A stretch of 64,000 nucleotides of DNA from Microvirga lotononidis (lineage in GTDB: Bacteria > Pseudomonadota > Alphaproteobacteria > Rhizobiales > Beijerinckiaceae): contig NZ_CP141048.1 of the NCBI RefSeq assembly GCF_034627025.1, positions 124,001 through 188,000 of the forward strand. The letters are read 5' to 3'. Positions 56,435-64,000 of this stretch are shown here, in pieces. The translations under genes and the position numbers were made by a program. How positions within the stretch are numbered: the stretch's first letter is position 1; the number at the start of each line of letters is the position of its first letter. The notes below the pieces were generated by a model. It saw nothing but the letters and a program-made list of their open reading frames with translations, did no database searches and was not told the DNA's origin.

Positions 56435-56444
56435 CCAAAAGAGG

Positions 56445-56495
56445 GAGCATCGGATTGATCCCAAAAGTGCAAATCCACTTTTGGGTCCGATGCTC
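56445..56495. repeat. Dispersed palindromic repeat, GAGCATCGGA type
   Basis: Outer arms GAGCATCGGA/TCCGATGCTC enclose inner arms CCCAAAAGTG/CACTTTTGGG around a 6-nt loop. It is 30 nt from the cytochrome c' stop and could act as a transcript end or stabiliser as well as a repeat. Confidence 0.75.
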
Positions 56496-56525
56496 TAAGG
56501 CCGCCCGTTGTCGGGCTCTCGAAAC

Positions 56526-56963
56526 TTAAGAGCTCTTTTTCCGGAACTCGTTGTGGCAGGTTCCGCAGTTCTGAAGCACCTTGGGCATCTCGGTCTTGAA
56601 AGAAGCTTCATCCTTGATCGAAGCCATGGCGGTTTGAGCGTCCTGGCTCATCTTCGTGCCATAGGAATCGAACTTGGCCTTGTTCGCCCAAACGGCCGGA
56701 AGAGCCTCGGTCTTCGGTGCATCCTTCGAGTTCTCGGGGAACAGGGCCACGAACTTCACCGGGTTGTCCGCAAGCACCTTCAGGCTGGCTTGTACCTTGG
56801 CGAGATCGAACGGCTCCTGGCCGCGCATCATGGCTCCGATGGGCCGGGTCTGAGCCCCCATCTCCTTCATCAGCCCCTGGCGCTGCGCGACGACATCGCT
56901 CTGCGCGATGGCGGCAGTCACCCCGAGGGCCACGAGGCCGGCGGCAAAAATCGTAAGCTTCAT
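56526..56963 (-). CDS. Cytochrome c'
   Basis: The 145-residue periplasmic protein has a signal peptide (MKLTIFAAGLVALGVTAAIA, cleaved before QSD). It forms a four-helix bundle with the single heme site CGTCHNEFR near the C-terminus, the layout of class II cytochrome c'. These bind NO or CO at pentacoordinate heme or carry electrons. AGGGAAAG serves as SD. It is 170 nt before the diheme cytochrome on the same strand. Confidence 0.9.
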   Translation of the reverse strand: MKLTIFAAGLVALGVTAAIAQSDVVAQRQGLMKEMGAQTRPIGAMMRGQEPFDLAKVQASLKVLADNPVKFVALFPENSKDAPKTEALPAVWANKAKFDSYGTKMSQDAQTAMASIKDEASFKTEMPKVLQNCGTCHNEFRKKSS

Positions 56964-57098
56964 ATTGTCTTTCCCTGTTGGGCGCGACCGATGGCGTCCC
57001 TACGAACCACCGTCAGCGGGCCGGCATTAGCGCATATCTCGTTAAGCTTGAGCACTCCACCCTCGAACAAATCTATGTGAGGTGCACATGCTCCCCAT

Positions 57099-57416
57099 TC
57101 ATTCCACGGGTTCGCCCGATGCAATCCAATCCTTGAACCCGCCCTTGTAGTGCTCACGGACGTCAAGGCCCGCGGCCTGGGCGAATTCGAGGGCCCGGAC
57201 TGACCGGACACCCGCCGCGCAGGAGAACACGATCCGCTTCCCTTCGGGCAGGGAAGACGGGTCGAAGGCCGAGAGCGGAAGGGACACGGCACCGGGAATA
57301 TGCCCGGCGGCGAATTCATGCGGTTCGCGGACATCGACCAGGACGAGAGAGCCCTCCTGAAGCCCCTGCTTGACGGCCTCCCGGTCGAGATCGATGATTT
57401 TCGGTGCTTCAGTCAT
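57099..57416 (-). CDS. Rhodanese-like sulfurtransferase
   Basis: The 105-residue single-domain rhodanese starts MTEAPKIIDLDREAVKQGLQ, has LVDVREPHEFAAGHIPGAVS and the active-site cysteine in VFSCAAGVRS, the persulfide-carrying loop. No signal peptide, so cytosolic. Probably involved in sulfur transfer or cyanide detoxification; the partner is unknown. Confidence 0.9.
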   Translation of the reverse strand: MTEAPKIIDLDREAVKQGLQEGSLVLVDVREPHEFAAGHIPGAVSLPLSAFDPSSLPEGKRIVFSCAAGVRSVRALEFAQAAGLDVREHYKGGFKDWIASGEPVE

Positions 57417-57482
57417 GGAAATGTCTCCCTGCGATGGCCACACATACCGGCTTCGCAGGGAGGAGCGCAATCGGATCCCGGC

Positions 57483-57929
57483 TCATGCGAGGGGCGGAAT
57501 CCGCAGCACCCAGCCCGGCTGGATCATGTCAGGATCCTTGACCGGCGGGGAGTTGGCCTTGACGATCTCGGTGTATTTCGCGCCCTTGCCCTTGCCGTAA
57601 TGCTTCTCGGCGATCTCCCAGAGGGTGTCGCCCTTCTGAACGGTATACATGGTCGAGGCCTGCGCCGGCTGCTGGACCTGAAGCTCACTCGTATCGACCT
57701 CGGCCACCCCATAGGTGTTGCCGAGGGACAGGATGATCTTCTCGGCTTCCTCCTGGCTGGTGGCCTGGCCCGACAGCTTCACCTTGTCGCCTTCGACCTG
57801 GATTCCAAGCTTGGAGGCGTCGAATCCGTGTCCCTGGACTTCTTGCTGAAGCTTGTCGGAAGTAGCGGCGGCGGCGCTTCCCCCGAAGATCTTGGCGCCG
57901 GCCTCCTTGATGAACTTGAACAGACCCAT
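57483..57929 (-). CDS. BON-LysM domain protein (Kbp/YgaU-like)
   Basis: The 148-residue product starts MGLFKFIKEAGAKIFGGSAA, has a BON domain (about residues 28-92, with VEGDKVKLSGQATSQEEAEK) and a C-terminal LysM domain (TMYTVQKGDTLWEIAEKHYG to PGWVLRIPPL). E. coli Kbp with this layout is a cytosolic K+-binding protein. The frame is open 20 codons upstream without support. Confidence 0.88.
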   Translation of the reverse strand: MGLFKFIKEAGAKIFGGSAAAATSDKLQQEVQGHGFDASKLGIQVEGDKVKLSGQATSQEEAEKIILSLGNTYGVAEVDTSELQVQQPAQASTMYTVQKGDTLWEIAEKHYGKGKGAKYTEIVKANSPPVKDPDMIQPGWVLRIPPLA

Positions 57930-58007
57930 TTCTTCCTCCGTTTGCTCCAGCTTGGCTCGCGATGGCCAAGCTGGGAGGAAGACGCGCATTCGCCCGCGGG
58001 GTTCCGG

Positions 58008-59450
58008 TCAGGCCAGGTTCGAGAAGACATCGGCGAGCGACGGCAGCCGGTCCTTCAGCCTCAGCAGGGCGATCAGCTCGATCTGCCCGATGGCGGTTTC
58101 GAACTCGATGTCCTGCTCATGGTCCAACCGCTCCTCGAAGGCTGCGAGGATCTCGTCCTTCGAGCGGCCCTTCACGGCCATGATGAAGGGGAAGCCGAAT
58201 TTCTGCCGGTAGGCGTCGTTCAGCTTCAGGAAGCGGTTGCGCTCCTCCTCCGTCAGGCTGTCGAGGCCGGCGGAGGACTGCTCGTTGCGGGAATCGGCCG
58301 TGAGATCGGCGAGCTTCAGCCGCCCGGCGAGGTCCGGATGGGCGTTGATCAGGGCCAGCTTCTGCTCGTGTGTTCCCTGCGAGAGCACCTGGACCATGGC
58401 GGCCTGGAGCCCCTCGGCCGTGTCCAGCCCGGTGGTCAGCCCGGCCTCGTAGGTGCGCTCCGCGATCCAGGGCGAGTGCTCGAAGATGTCGCCGAAGACG
58501 TCGACGAACACCATGCGGCTCATGCGACTGGGCTTGAGATCGGCCGGGCGGTGATGCCGGACCCAGTGGCGGGCGATGTCGATGCGCCGGGCCACCCAGA
58601 CCTGCTCGTGCGACGCCACATAGTCCAGGAACCGGGCCAGGGCCGCGGCGCGGCCGGGACGGCCGACGAGGCGGCAATGGAGGCCGATCGACAGCATCTT
58701 CGGCGCCGTCTCGCCCTCCGCGTAAAGCGTATCGAAGCTGTCCTTCAGATAGGCGAAGAACTGATCGCCCGCGTTGAACCCCTGCGGGGTGGCGAAGCGC
58801 ATGTCGTTGGCATCGAGCGTATAGGGCACGATCAGCTGCTGCCGGTCGCCGTGCTGTTCCCAATAGGGCAGCTCGTCGGCATAGGAATCGGCGCTGTAGA
58901 GGAACCCGCCCTCCTCCGCGACGAGGCGGTTGGTATGCTCCGAGGTGCGGCCCGTATACCAGCCGAGCGGCCGCTCCCCGGTCACTTCCGTATGGATGCG
59001 GATCGCCTCCTTCATGTGCGCCCGCTCCTCCTCCGCCGAGAAGTCGCGGTAGTCGATCCATTTCAGGCCGTGGCTGGCGATCTCCCAACCGGCCTCCTTC
59101 ATGGCGGCGACCGCCTCCGGGTTGCGCATGAGCGCCGTGGCGACGCCGTAGACGGTGACGGGCATGTTGCGCTCGGTGAACATCCGCCACAGGCGCCAGA
59201 AGCCCGCGCGTGAGCCGTATTCGTAGATCGACTCCATGCTCATGTGGCGCTGGCCGAGCCATGCTTGAGCGCCCACGATCTCCGACAGGAACGCCTCGGA
59301 GGCACGGTCGCCGTGGAGGATGTTGTTCTCGCCGCCCTCTTCGTAATTGATCACGAACTGAACGCAGATCCGCGCCTGGTTCGGCCAGCGCGGATGCGGC
59401 GGGTTGCGGCCGTAGCCGACGAGGTCGCGGGGATAGGTTGTCTCGGGCAA
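58008..59450 (-). CDS. puuE: Fused allantoinase PuuE and OHCU decarboxylase UraD
   Basis: This 480-residue bifunctional enzyme joins two steps of urate breakdown. Residues 1-310 are a NodB-fold, zinc-independent allantoinase (RDLVGYGRNPPHPRWPNQAR, EIASHGLKWIDYRDFSAEEE, GLHCRLVGRPGRAAAL). Residues about 315-480 are OHCU decarboxylase (SPWIAERTYEAGL, AHPDLAGRLKLADLTADSRN, EQSSAGLDSLTEEERNRF, LNDAYRQKFGFPFIMAVKG), with the catalytic His in AHPDL. The start is a TTG with GAGGAAG six bases upstream, inside the end of uraH. The fused form channels OHCU-derived S-allantoin to allantoate. Confidence 0.93.
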   Translation of the reverse strand: MPETTYPRDLVGYGRNPPHPRWPNQARICVQFVINYEEGGENNILHGDRASEAFLSEIVGAQAWLGQRHMSMESIYEYGSRAGFWRLWRMFTERNMPVTVYGVATALMRNPEAVAAMKEAGWEIASHGLKWIDYRDFSAEEERAHMKEAIRIHTEVTGERPLGWYTGRTSEHTNRLVAEEGGFLYSADSYADELPYWEQHGDRQQLIVPYTLDANDMRFATPQGFNAGDQFFAYLKDSFDTLYAEGETAPKMLSIGLHCRLVGRPGRAAALARFLDYVASHEQVWVARRIDIARHWVRHHRPADLKPSRMSRMVFVDVFGDIFEHSPWIAERTYEAGLTTGLDTAEGLQAAMVQVLSQGTHEQKLALINAHPDLAGRLKLADLTADSRNEQSSAGLDSLTEEERNRFLKLNDAYRQKFGFPFIMAVKGRSKDEILAAFEERLDHEQDIEFETAIGQIELIALLRLKDRLPSLADVFSNLA

Positions 59451-59452
59451 GG

Positions 59453-59806
59453 TCAGCTTCCTCGATAGGTGGAGTAGCTCCAGGGCGAAACGAGGAGCGG
59501 AACGTGATAGTGCCCGTCGGGCTCTGCGATGGTGAAGCGGATCGGGACGGCATCCAGGAACGGCGGATCGGCGGTCGCCGTGCCGAGAGCCTTGAAATAA
59601 TCACCGACCGAGAAGACGAGCTCGTAGGTTCCTGTGCGGAACGCCTCGCCGGTCATCAAAGGCGCGTCCGTGCGTCCGTCGGCATTGGTCGCTGTGCGCA
59701 GCACCAAGCGGCGCTGCTCGCCCTCGAGGGCGAACAGCTCGACGGCGACGCCGCGCGCCGGCCGGCCGTTGGCGGTATCCAGAACGTGGGTGGACAGGCG
59801 TCCCAT
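59453..59806 (-). CDS. uraH: 5-Hydroxyisourate hydrolase (transthyretin-like)
   Basis: The 117-residue enzyme starts [20 protein letters not shown], carries the catalytic His/Arg set (STHVLD and the [18 protein letters not shown] ending, a YRGS tail diagnostic of HIU hydrolases) and has normal length. It converts 5-hydroxyisourate to OHCU, the substrate of the UraD domain encoded two bases downstream. The frame is open 53 codons upstream, but those lie in the puuD divergent spacer. Confidence 0.95.
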   Translation of the reverse strand: MGRLSTHVLDTANGRPARGVAVELFALEGEQRRLVLRTATNADGRTDAPLMTGEAFRTGTYELVFSVGDYFKALGTATADPPFLDAVPIRFTIAEPDGHYHVPLLVSPWSYSTYRGS

Positions 59807-59999
59807 GGGACCTCGCAGGTGAAGAGATGCTGGAAATCTTTCGGCCCCATGGCCTGACGTCAAGTCACCTCCATAAGTCCAATTGCCGAAAGTCCGGGTT
59901 TCCGGGACAGGGTTCCTGTTGAAAAAGCCTGGAACCGGGCCTTCCGCAAACGGAGGCGCCGCCATAGGGTGAACGTTCCCTTATCGCACAAGTGATTGC

Positions 60000-61223
60000 A
60001 TGATCGACCCGCAGATTTCCGAATGGATCAGCCAGATCATTCGCTGGACCCATGTGATTACCGCGATCGCCTGGATCGGCTCGTCCTTCTATTTCATCCA
60101 TCTGGATCTCAGCCTGAAGAAGCGCGAGGGACTGCCGGAGGGCGTCGGCGGCGAGGCTTGGCAGGTTCATGGCGGCGGGTTCTACAACATGCGCAAATAT
60201 CTCGTTGCGCCACCCGAGATGCCGAAGGAGCTGACCTGGTTCAAATGGGAGAGCTATTCCACCTGGATCAGCGGCTTCTTTCTCATCGTCTGGGTTTATT
60301 ATCTCCACGCCGATCTCTACACCATCGATCCGAGCGTGAGGGCCCTGGCGCCATGGCAGGCCCCCGCCATCGGCATCGGCGGCCTCGTGGTGAGCTGGTT
60401 CGTCTACGAGGGCCTCTGCCGCTCTCCCCTGGGCAAGAACGGAATCGTCCTCGGCGTTGCGCTCTTCGTCTACATCCTGCTCGCCGCTTTCGGCTTCACC
60501 CAGGTGTTCAACGGCCGCGCGGCCTTTCTCCATACGGGCGCGATGATCGCAACCTGGATGTCCGCGAGCGTGTTCTTCATCATCATCCCGAACCAGAAGA
60601 AGGTGGTGGACACCCTGCTCGCCGGTGGTTCTCCGGACCCGAAACTCGGCAAGGAAGCCAAGCTGCGTTCGACGCACAACAACTACCTGACGCTTCCCGT
60701 CATCTTCCTGATGCTGTCGAACCATTACCCGCTCGCATGGTCGTCGCGCTACTCGGTCGCCATCATCGGAATGATCGTGATCGCCGGCGCGGCGATCCGG
60801 CATTTCTTCAACTCGCAGCATGCCGGCAAGGGATCGCCCTGGTGGACTTGGGCCCTGGCGGCGCTTTGCATCTGGGCGGCCATCTGGCTCTCGATCCTCG
60901 GCAAGCCCGGGAACGCCAATCTGGCGGCTTCCACGAATGCGACGCCCGCTGCCGTCACGGCTTCCTTCGACGAGGCCGTGCTCACCATCCAGTCCCGCTG
61001 TTCCATGTGCCATGCGGCCGAGCCCGCGTGGGACGGCATCACCACGGCTCCGAAGGGCGTTCGCCTCGACACGCCGGAGGAGATCGCCCGCCATGCGGAG
61101 ATGATCCGCGTCCAGAGCGTGCTGACCCACGCGATGCCGCCCAACAACATCACCGAAATGACCCTGGACGAGCGCAGAGCCGTGGCGACCTGGCTCGCCG
61201 CCAAGGACACGGCCACGCGCTAG
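60000..61223 (+). CDS. puuD: Membrane urate hydroxylase PuuD with C-terminal cytochrome c
   Basis: This 407-residue protein oxidises urate to 5-hydroxyisourate and passes electrons to its own heme. It has about eight membrane helices (HVITAIAWIGSSFYFIHLDL, GFFLIVWVYYLHADLY, HNNYLTLPVIFLMLSNHYPL) with conserved histidines. Its periplasmic cytochrome c domain has CSMCHAAEP (about residue 336) and methionine ligand THAMPPNNI. It diverges from uraH and shares a 193-nt control region. The SD is weak; a GAACGTTC palindrome lies 22 nt upstream. Confidence 0.94.
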   Translation: MIDPQISEWISQIIRWTHVITAIAWIGSSFYFIHLDLSLKKREGLPEGVGGEAWQVHGGGFYNMRKYLVAPPEMPKELTWFKWESYSTWISGFFLIVWVYYLHADLYTIDPSVRALAPWQAPAIGIGGLVVSWFVYEGLCRSPLGKNGIVLGVALFVYILLAAFGFTQVFNGRAAFLHTGAMIATWMSASVFFIIIPNQKKVVDTLLAGGSPDPKLGKEAKLRSTHNNYLTLPVIFLMLSNHYPLAWSSRYSVAIIGMIVIAGAAIRHFFNSQHAGKGSPWWTWALAALCIWAAIWLSILGKPGNANLAASTNATPAAVTASFDEAVLTIQSRCSMCHAAEPAWDGITTAPKGVRLDTPEEIARHAEMIRVQSVLTHAMPPNNITEMTLDERRAVATWLAAKDTATR

Positions 61224-61310
61224 AGCATCGAACGCAAAAGCGGGAACCGGTTTTGCGTGGAAAGATGCGAGACGCCGGAAACCAAGGGCATCGGACATGG
61301 GTCCGATGCC
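61221..61310. repeat. Dispersed palindromic repeats after puuD
   Basis: The unit begins at the puuD stop codon with TAGAGCATCG, has an internal CGCAAAA/TTTTGCG stem around AACCGG (61233-61257) and a second hairpin GGCATCGGAC/GTCCGATGCC with a 4-nt loop (61287-61310). It belongs to the same family as the elements at 41299, 56382 and 56445. Confidence 0.65.
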
Positions 61311-61359
61311 GTAGACCTGCGGGTCCGCCACCGACAACGACAGCCATTGGAGAAACCAC

Positions 61360-61794
61360 ATGACCGAACTCACCCTGGACGCAGCCCAGAAAATCGCCAC
61401 CGCCACTCTCAAGACCGCCCGGGAAAAGGCGTTCAAGCCGCTCTCCGTCGTCGTCTACGACGCTCGCGGCGCCCTCAAGGCGCTCCTGTCGGAAGACGGG
61501 ACCAGCCTGAAGCGGGCCGAGATCGCCATGGGCAAGGCTTATGGGGCGCTGTCCCTGGGCGTCGGCTCCCGCGCCCTGCACAAGATGGCGACCGACCGCC
61601 CCTATTTCATTGCCTCCGCCACCCATGCGGTCGGCGGCCAGCTCGTGCCGGTTCCGGGTGGAGTCCTGATCAAGGACGCTCAGGGCCGGGTTCTCGGCGC
61701 GGTGGGCGCCTCGGGCGATACCTCGGACAACGACGAGATCGCCGCCGCCGGGGGCATCGAGGCGGCAGGACTGGTGTTCGACACCGGGGCCTGA
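61360..61794 (+). CDS. GlcG/HbpS-family protein
   Basis: The 144-residue soluble protein matches the GlcG/heme-degrading HbpS-like fold with TLDAAQKIATATLKTAREKA, SVVVYDARGALKALLSEDGT, KRAEIAMGKAYGAL, PVPGGVLIKDAQGRVLGAVG and SGDTSDNDEIAAAGGIEAAG. Members occur next to oxidative catabolic genes and some bind heme or cobalamin. GGAGAAA gives a clear start. It may be cotranscribed with puuD, with the repeat between. Confidence 0.87.
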   Translation: MTELTLDAAQKIATATLKTAREKAFKPLSVVVYDARGALKALLSEDGTSLKRAEIAMGKAYGALSLGVGSRALHKMATDRPYFIASATHAVGGQLVPVPGGVLIKDAQGRVLGAVGASGDTSDNDEIAAAGGIEAAGLVFDTGA

Positions 61795-61826
61795 GCCCGC
61801 TTCAGACTGCTAAATCTTTACTATTC

Positions 61827-61856
61827 TTGCTTTTTCTCGACTTTGAGGGATAGTAC
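61827..61856 (+). promoter_or_regulatory. Candidate promoter of the peptide ABC operon
   Basis: TTGCTT (61827-61832) and TAGTAC (61851-61856) are separated by 18 nt. About 30 nt downstream a leader hairpin AGGGCA/TGCCCT (61887-61892 with 61900-61905) follows, next to a TGATTGATCA-type palindromic stretch. Position fits; both hexamers deviate from consensus. Confidence 0.35.
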
Positions 61857-61964
61857 TGGACATAAACAGTTGATTGATCAACAAATAGGGCAAGGTTGCT
61901 GCCCTAATCGGCTGTGACCGAAACATTCAAAACCCTGAAATAAACCAGGAAGGGAACCCGACCA

Positions 61965-63551
61965 ATGTCAACATGGATCAAACGTACGGCTCTGGCCGCC
62001 GTCGCCACGGCTGCCCTCATGGGCGCCGCGTCGGCGGAAGTCGTCTATAACCGCGCCAATTCCGGCGAGCCGGAGACGCTCGACACCCACAAGACCTCGA
62101 CCGTCCAGGAATCCCACATCCTGCGCGACATGCTCGAAGGCCTCGTGACCTACAACGCCAAGGGCGAAGCCGTTCCTGGCCAGGCCGCGAAGTGGGAAAT
62201 CAGCGACGACGGCAAGACCTATCGCTTTACGCTCCGTGATGGCCTGAAGTGGTCGAACGGCGACCCGGTCACGTCCGAGGACTTCGTTTATTCCTACCGC
62301 CGCATCATGGATCCGGCGACCGGCGCGAAATACGCCAACATCCTTTATCCCATCAAGAACGCCGAGAAGATCAACAAGGGCCAGGGCAAACCCGAAGAGC
62401 TGGGCGTGAAGGCGGTCGACCCCAAGACCGTCGAGATCACTCTCGAGGCCGCGACCCCCTACTTCATCGAGCTGCTGACCCACCAGACCAGCCTTCCCGT
62501 GCACAGGGCCTCGGTCGAGAAGTTCGGCAAGGACTTCGTGAAGCCGGGCAACATGGTGACGAACGGCGCCTACAAGCTGGCCGAGTTCGTGCCGAACTCC
62601 CACATCAAGCTCGTGAAGAACGAGAACTACTACGACGCCAAGAACGTCCAGATCGATACGGTCAACTACTTCCCGACCCCCGATTTCGCCGCCATGGTGC
62701 GCCGTTACGAGGCCGGTGAGCTCGACACCACCGACGACGTTCCGGCCGACCAGATGAAGTCGCTCAAGGAGCGCTTCAAGGACCAGGTCAAGCTCGGTCC
62801 GTATCTCGGCACGTGGTTCTTCGTCGTGAACTCCTCCAAGGCTCCGTTCAACGACGTGAAGGTGCGCCAAGCTCTCTCCATGCTGATCGACCGTGAATTC
62901 GTCGCGGACCAGATCTGGGGCCAGACCATGCAGCCGGGCTACTCGTTCATGCCTCCAGGCGTGGGCAATTACGGCGAACCGGCCTACATGAGCTACAAGG
63001 ACCAGTCCCCGATCGACCGCGAGGACGCCGCCAAGAAGCTCCTCACGGAAGCTGGCTTCGGCCCCGGCAAGCCGCTGAAGGTCGAGATCCGCTACAACAC
63101 CACGGACAACAACCGGAACACGGTCATCGCCATTTCCGAGCAGTGGAAGCAGGCCGGCATCGAGACCTCCTTCATCAACACGGACGGCAAGACCCACTTC
63201 GCCCACCTGCGTGACGGCGGCGACTTCGACGTGGCCCGCTACGGCTGGATCGCCGACTACTCGGATCCGAACAACTTCCTGTTCCTGCTCAAGAGCGACA
63301 ACAAGGGCTTCAACTACGGCAAGTACAACAATCCGGAGTTCGACAAGCTGCTCGACGACGCCGCCAAGGAGCTGGATCTGACCAAGCGCGCCGAGATGAT
63401 GAAGAAGGCCGAGGCGATCCTCATGCGGGACATGCCCTGGATCCCGATCATGTACTACGGCAAGAGCAACCTGATCTCGCCGAAGATCAAGGGCTTCGTT
63501 CAGAACACCCGCGGCGTCTATCCGTCGCGCTTCCTGTCGAAGACACAGTAA
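61965..63551 (+). CDS. Oligopeptide ABC transporter substrate-binding protein (OppA/SBP family 5)
   Basis: The 528-residue periplasmic protein has a signal peptide (IKRTALAAVATAALMGAASA, cleaved before EVVYN). It has the family 5 opening NRANSGEPETLDTHKTSTVQ, the signature AKWEISDDGKTYRFTLRDGL with KWSNGDPVTSEDFVYSYRRI, and the C-terminal RDMPWIPIMYYGKSNLISPK. This is the OppA/MppA type that binds peptides, including cell-wall tripeptide in some species. AGGAAGGGAA is a strong SD. A terminator hairpin follows before the permease. Confidence 0.93.
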   Translation: MSTWIKRTALAAVATAALMGAASAEVVYNRANSGEPETLDTHKTSTVQESHILRDMLEGLVTYNAKGEAVPGQAAKWEISDDGKTYRFTLRDGLKWSNGDPVTSEDFVYSYRRIMDPATGAKYANILYPIKNAEKINKGQGKPEELGVKAVDPKTVEITLEAATPYFIELLTHQTSLPVHRASVEKFGKDFVKPGNMVTNGAYKLAEFVPNSHIKLVKNENYYDAKNVQIDTVNYFPTPDFAAMVRRYEAGELDTTDDVPADQMKSLKERFKDQVKLGPYLGTWFFVVNSSKAPFNDVKVRQALSMLIDREFVADQIWGQTMQPGYSFMPPGVGNYGEPAYMSYKDQSPIDREDAAKKLLTEAGFGPGKPLKVEIRYNTTDNNRNTVIAISEQWKQAGIETSFINTDGKTHFAHLRDGGDFDVARYGWIADYSDPNNFLFLLKSDNKGFNYGKYNNPEFDKLLDDAAKELDLTKRAEMMKKAEAILMRDMPWIPIMYYGKSNLISPKIKGFVQNTRGVYPSRFLSKTQ

Positions 63552-63567
63552 AAATAAATCTGTTAGA

Positions 63568-63605
63568 GGGGGCGGTCTGCGGGACAGACCGCCCTATTCT
63601 TTTAC
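63568..63605 (+). terminator. Terminator/attenuator between binding protein and permease genes
   Basis: GGGCGGTCTG (63570-63579) pairs with CAGACCGCCC (63585-63594), a perfect 10-bp stem with a 5-nt loop, followed by TATTCTTTT. It probably lets most transcripts stop after the binding protein, giving it excess over the permeases, as is common in binding-protein operons. Confidence 0.8.
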
Positions 63606-63636
63606 TGTTATGCTGTATCAGCGGGAGGAGCTTTCC

Positions 63637-64000
63637 GTGCTCTCCTTCATCTTTCGCCGTTTCCTTTCGGCCATCCCCACCCTTTTCATCATCATCACCA
63701 TTTCGTTCTTCCTGATCCGGCTTGCACCGGGCGGGCCGTTCGATCTGGAGCGGCCCCTCGAGGCCAAGGTGATGGAAAACCTCAACAGGATCTATCAGCT
63801 CGACAAGCCGCTCTATGAGCAATACCTGCTCTATCTGGGCGCCGTCGTGCGGGGCGATTTCGGTCCCTCCTTCATCCTGCGCGACTTCTCCGTGGGAGAG
63901 CTCTTCGCGCGCGGCTTGCCGATTTCGATGACGCTCGGCGCCTTGGCCCTGTCCTTCGCCATCCTCGTCGGCGGCACCCTCGGGTCCATCGCGGCCCTGC
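63637..64000 (+). CDS. oppB: Oligopeptide ABC transporter permease, OppB-like (3' end cut)
   Basis: The visible 121 residues start (V)LSFIFRRFLSAIPTLFIIIT, the conserved OppB/DppB N-terminal helix, followed by RLAPGGPFDLERPLEAKV, LNRIYQLDKPLYEQYLLYLG and GDFGPSFILRDFSV, then the first transmembrane segments. GTG at 63637 has GGGAGGAG six bases away; an in-frame ATG at 63610 lies before this SD and is less likely. The rest lies beyond the window. Confidence 0.9.
   Translation, partial: MLSFIFRRFLSAIPTLFIIITISFFLIRLAPGGPFDLERPLEAKVMENLNRIYQLDKPLYEQYLLYLGAVVRGDFGPSFILRDFSVGELFARGLPISMTLGALALSFAILVGGTLGSIAAL

Overview
The window is chromosomal DNA from an alphaproteobacterium of the order Hyphomicrobiales (Rhizobiales). 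It is GC-rich, and the order of the ribosomal, EF-Tu and RNA polymerase genes, the paired tuf genes, the CTATAT-type promoter and the dispersed palindromes starting TAGAGCAT or GAGCATCGGA all fit that group. A Microvirga/Methylobacteriaceae-like host is my best guess, from memory of family sequences and not from a search.

Region 1 (1-31.9 kb, minus strand) is the translation/transcription supercluster. Read in the direction of transcription it runs tRNA-Tyr, tRNA-Gly, tuf, tRNA-Trp, secE, nusG, rplK, rplA, then rplJ, rplL, rpoB, rpoC, then rpsL, rpsG, fusA, tuf, and rpsJ to rplN, which is cut by the window edge. Two accessory inserts break this otherwise ancient order. One is an ECF42-type sigma factor with its DGPF/YCII partner, between rplA and rplJ. 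The other is a 1596-residue RTX-type secreted repeat protein, between rpoC and rpsL. Control elements visible here are a TTGACA-17-CATAAG promoter before tRNA-Tyr, a structured rplJ leader, two hairpins between rplL and rpoB, and intrinsic terminators after rplA and rpoC.

Region 2 (31.9-43.7 kb) is mixed. It holds two SpoU-type RNA methyltransferases, an MHS-type MFS transporter, tRNA-Thr, several very small membrane proteins, a metallo-beta-lactamase-fold hydrolase, cutA, NAD kinase, a MaoC/CitE pair and an Omp31-like barrel. A gene-poor, AT-richer kilobase follows, ending in a small lipoprotein.

Region 3 (43.8-54.7 kb) contains an Mla/MCE lipid-transport operon (permease, ATPase, MCE protein, auxiliary lipoprotein) and a dipeptide epimerase facing an MFS transporter. 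Next come a glycosyltransferase/metallophosphatase pair, a DMT permease and an XRE-cupin regulator. Downstream, on the minus strand, is a strong promoter (TTGACA-16-CTATAT) followed by a highly structured, apparently non-coding RNA of about 160 nt. I cannot assign this RNA to a family, and it is the best candidate for something undescribed.

Region 4 (55.4-64 kb) holds a diheme cytochrome c, a cytochrome c', a rhodanese, a BON-LysM protein and a complete route from urate to allantoate. That route is PuuD (membrane urate oxidase with a cytochrome c tail), UraH, and a PuuE-UraD fusion. The window ends with a GlcG-like protein and the start of an oligopeptide ABC transporter, with a terminator hairpin between its binding protein and first permease.
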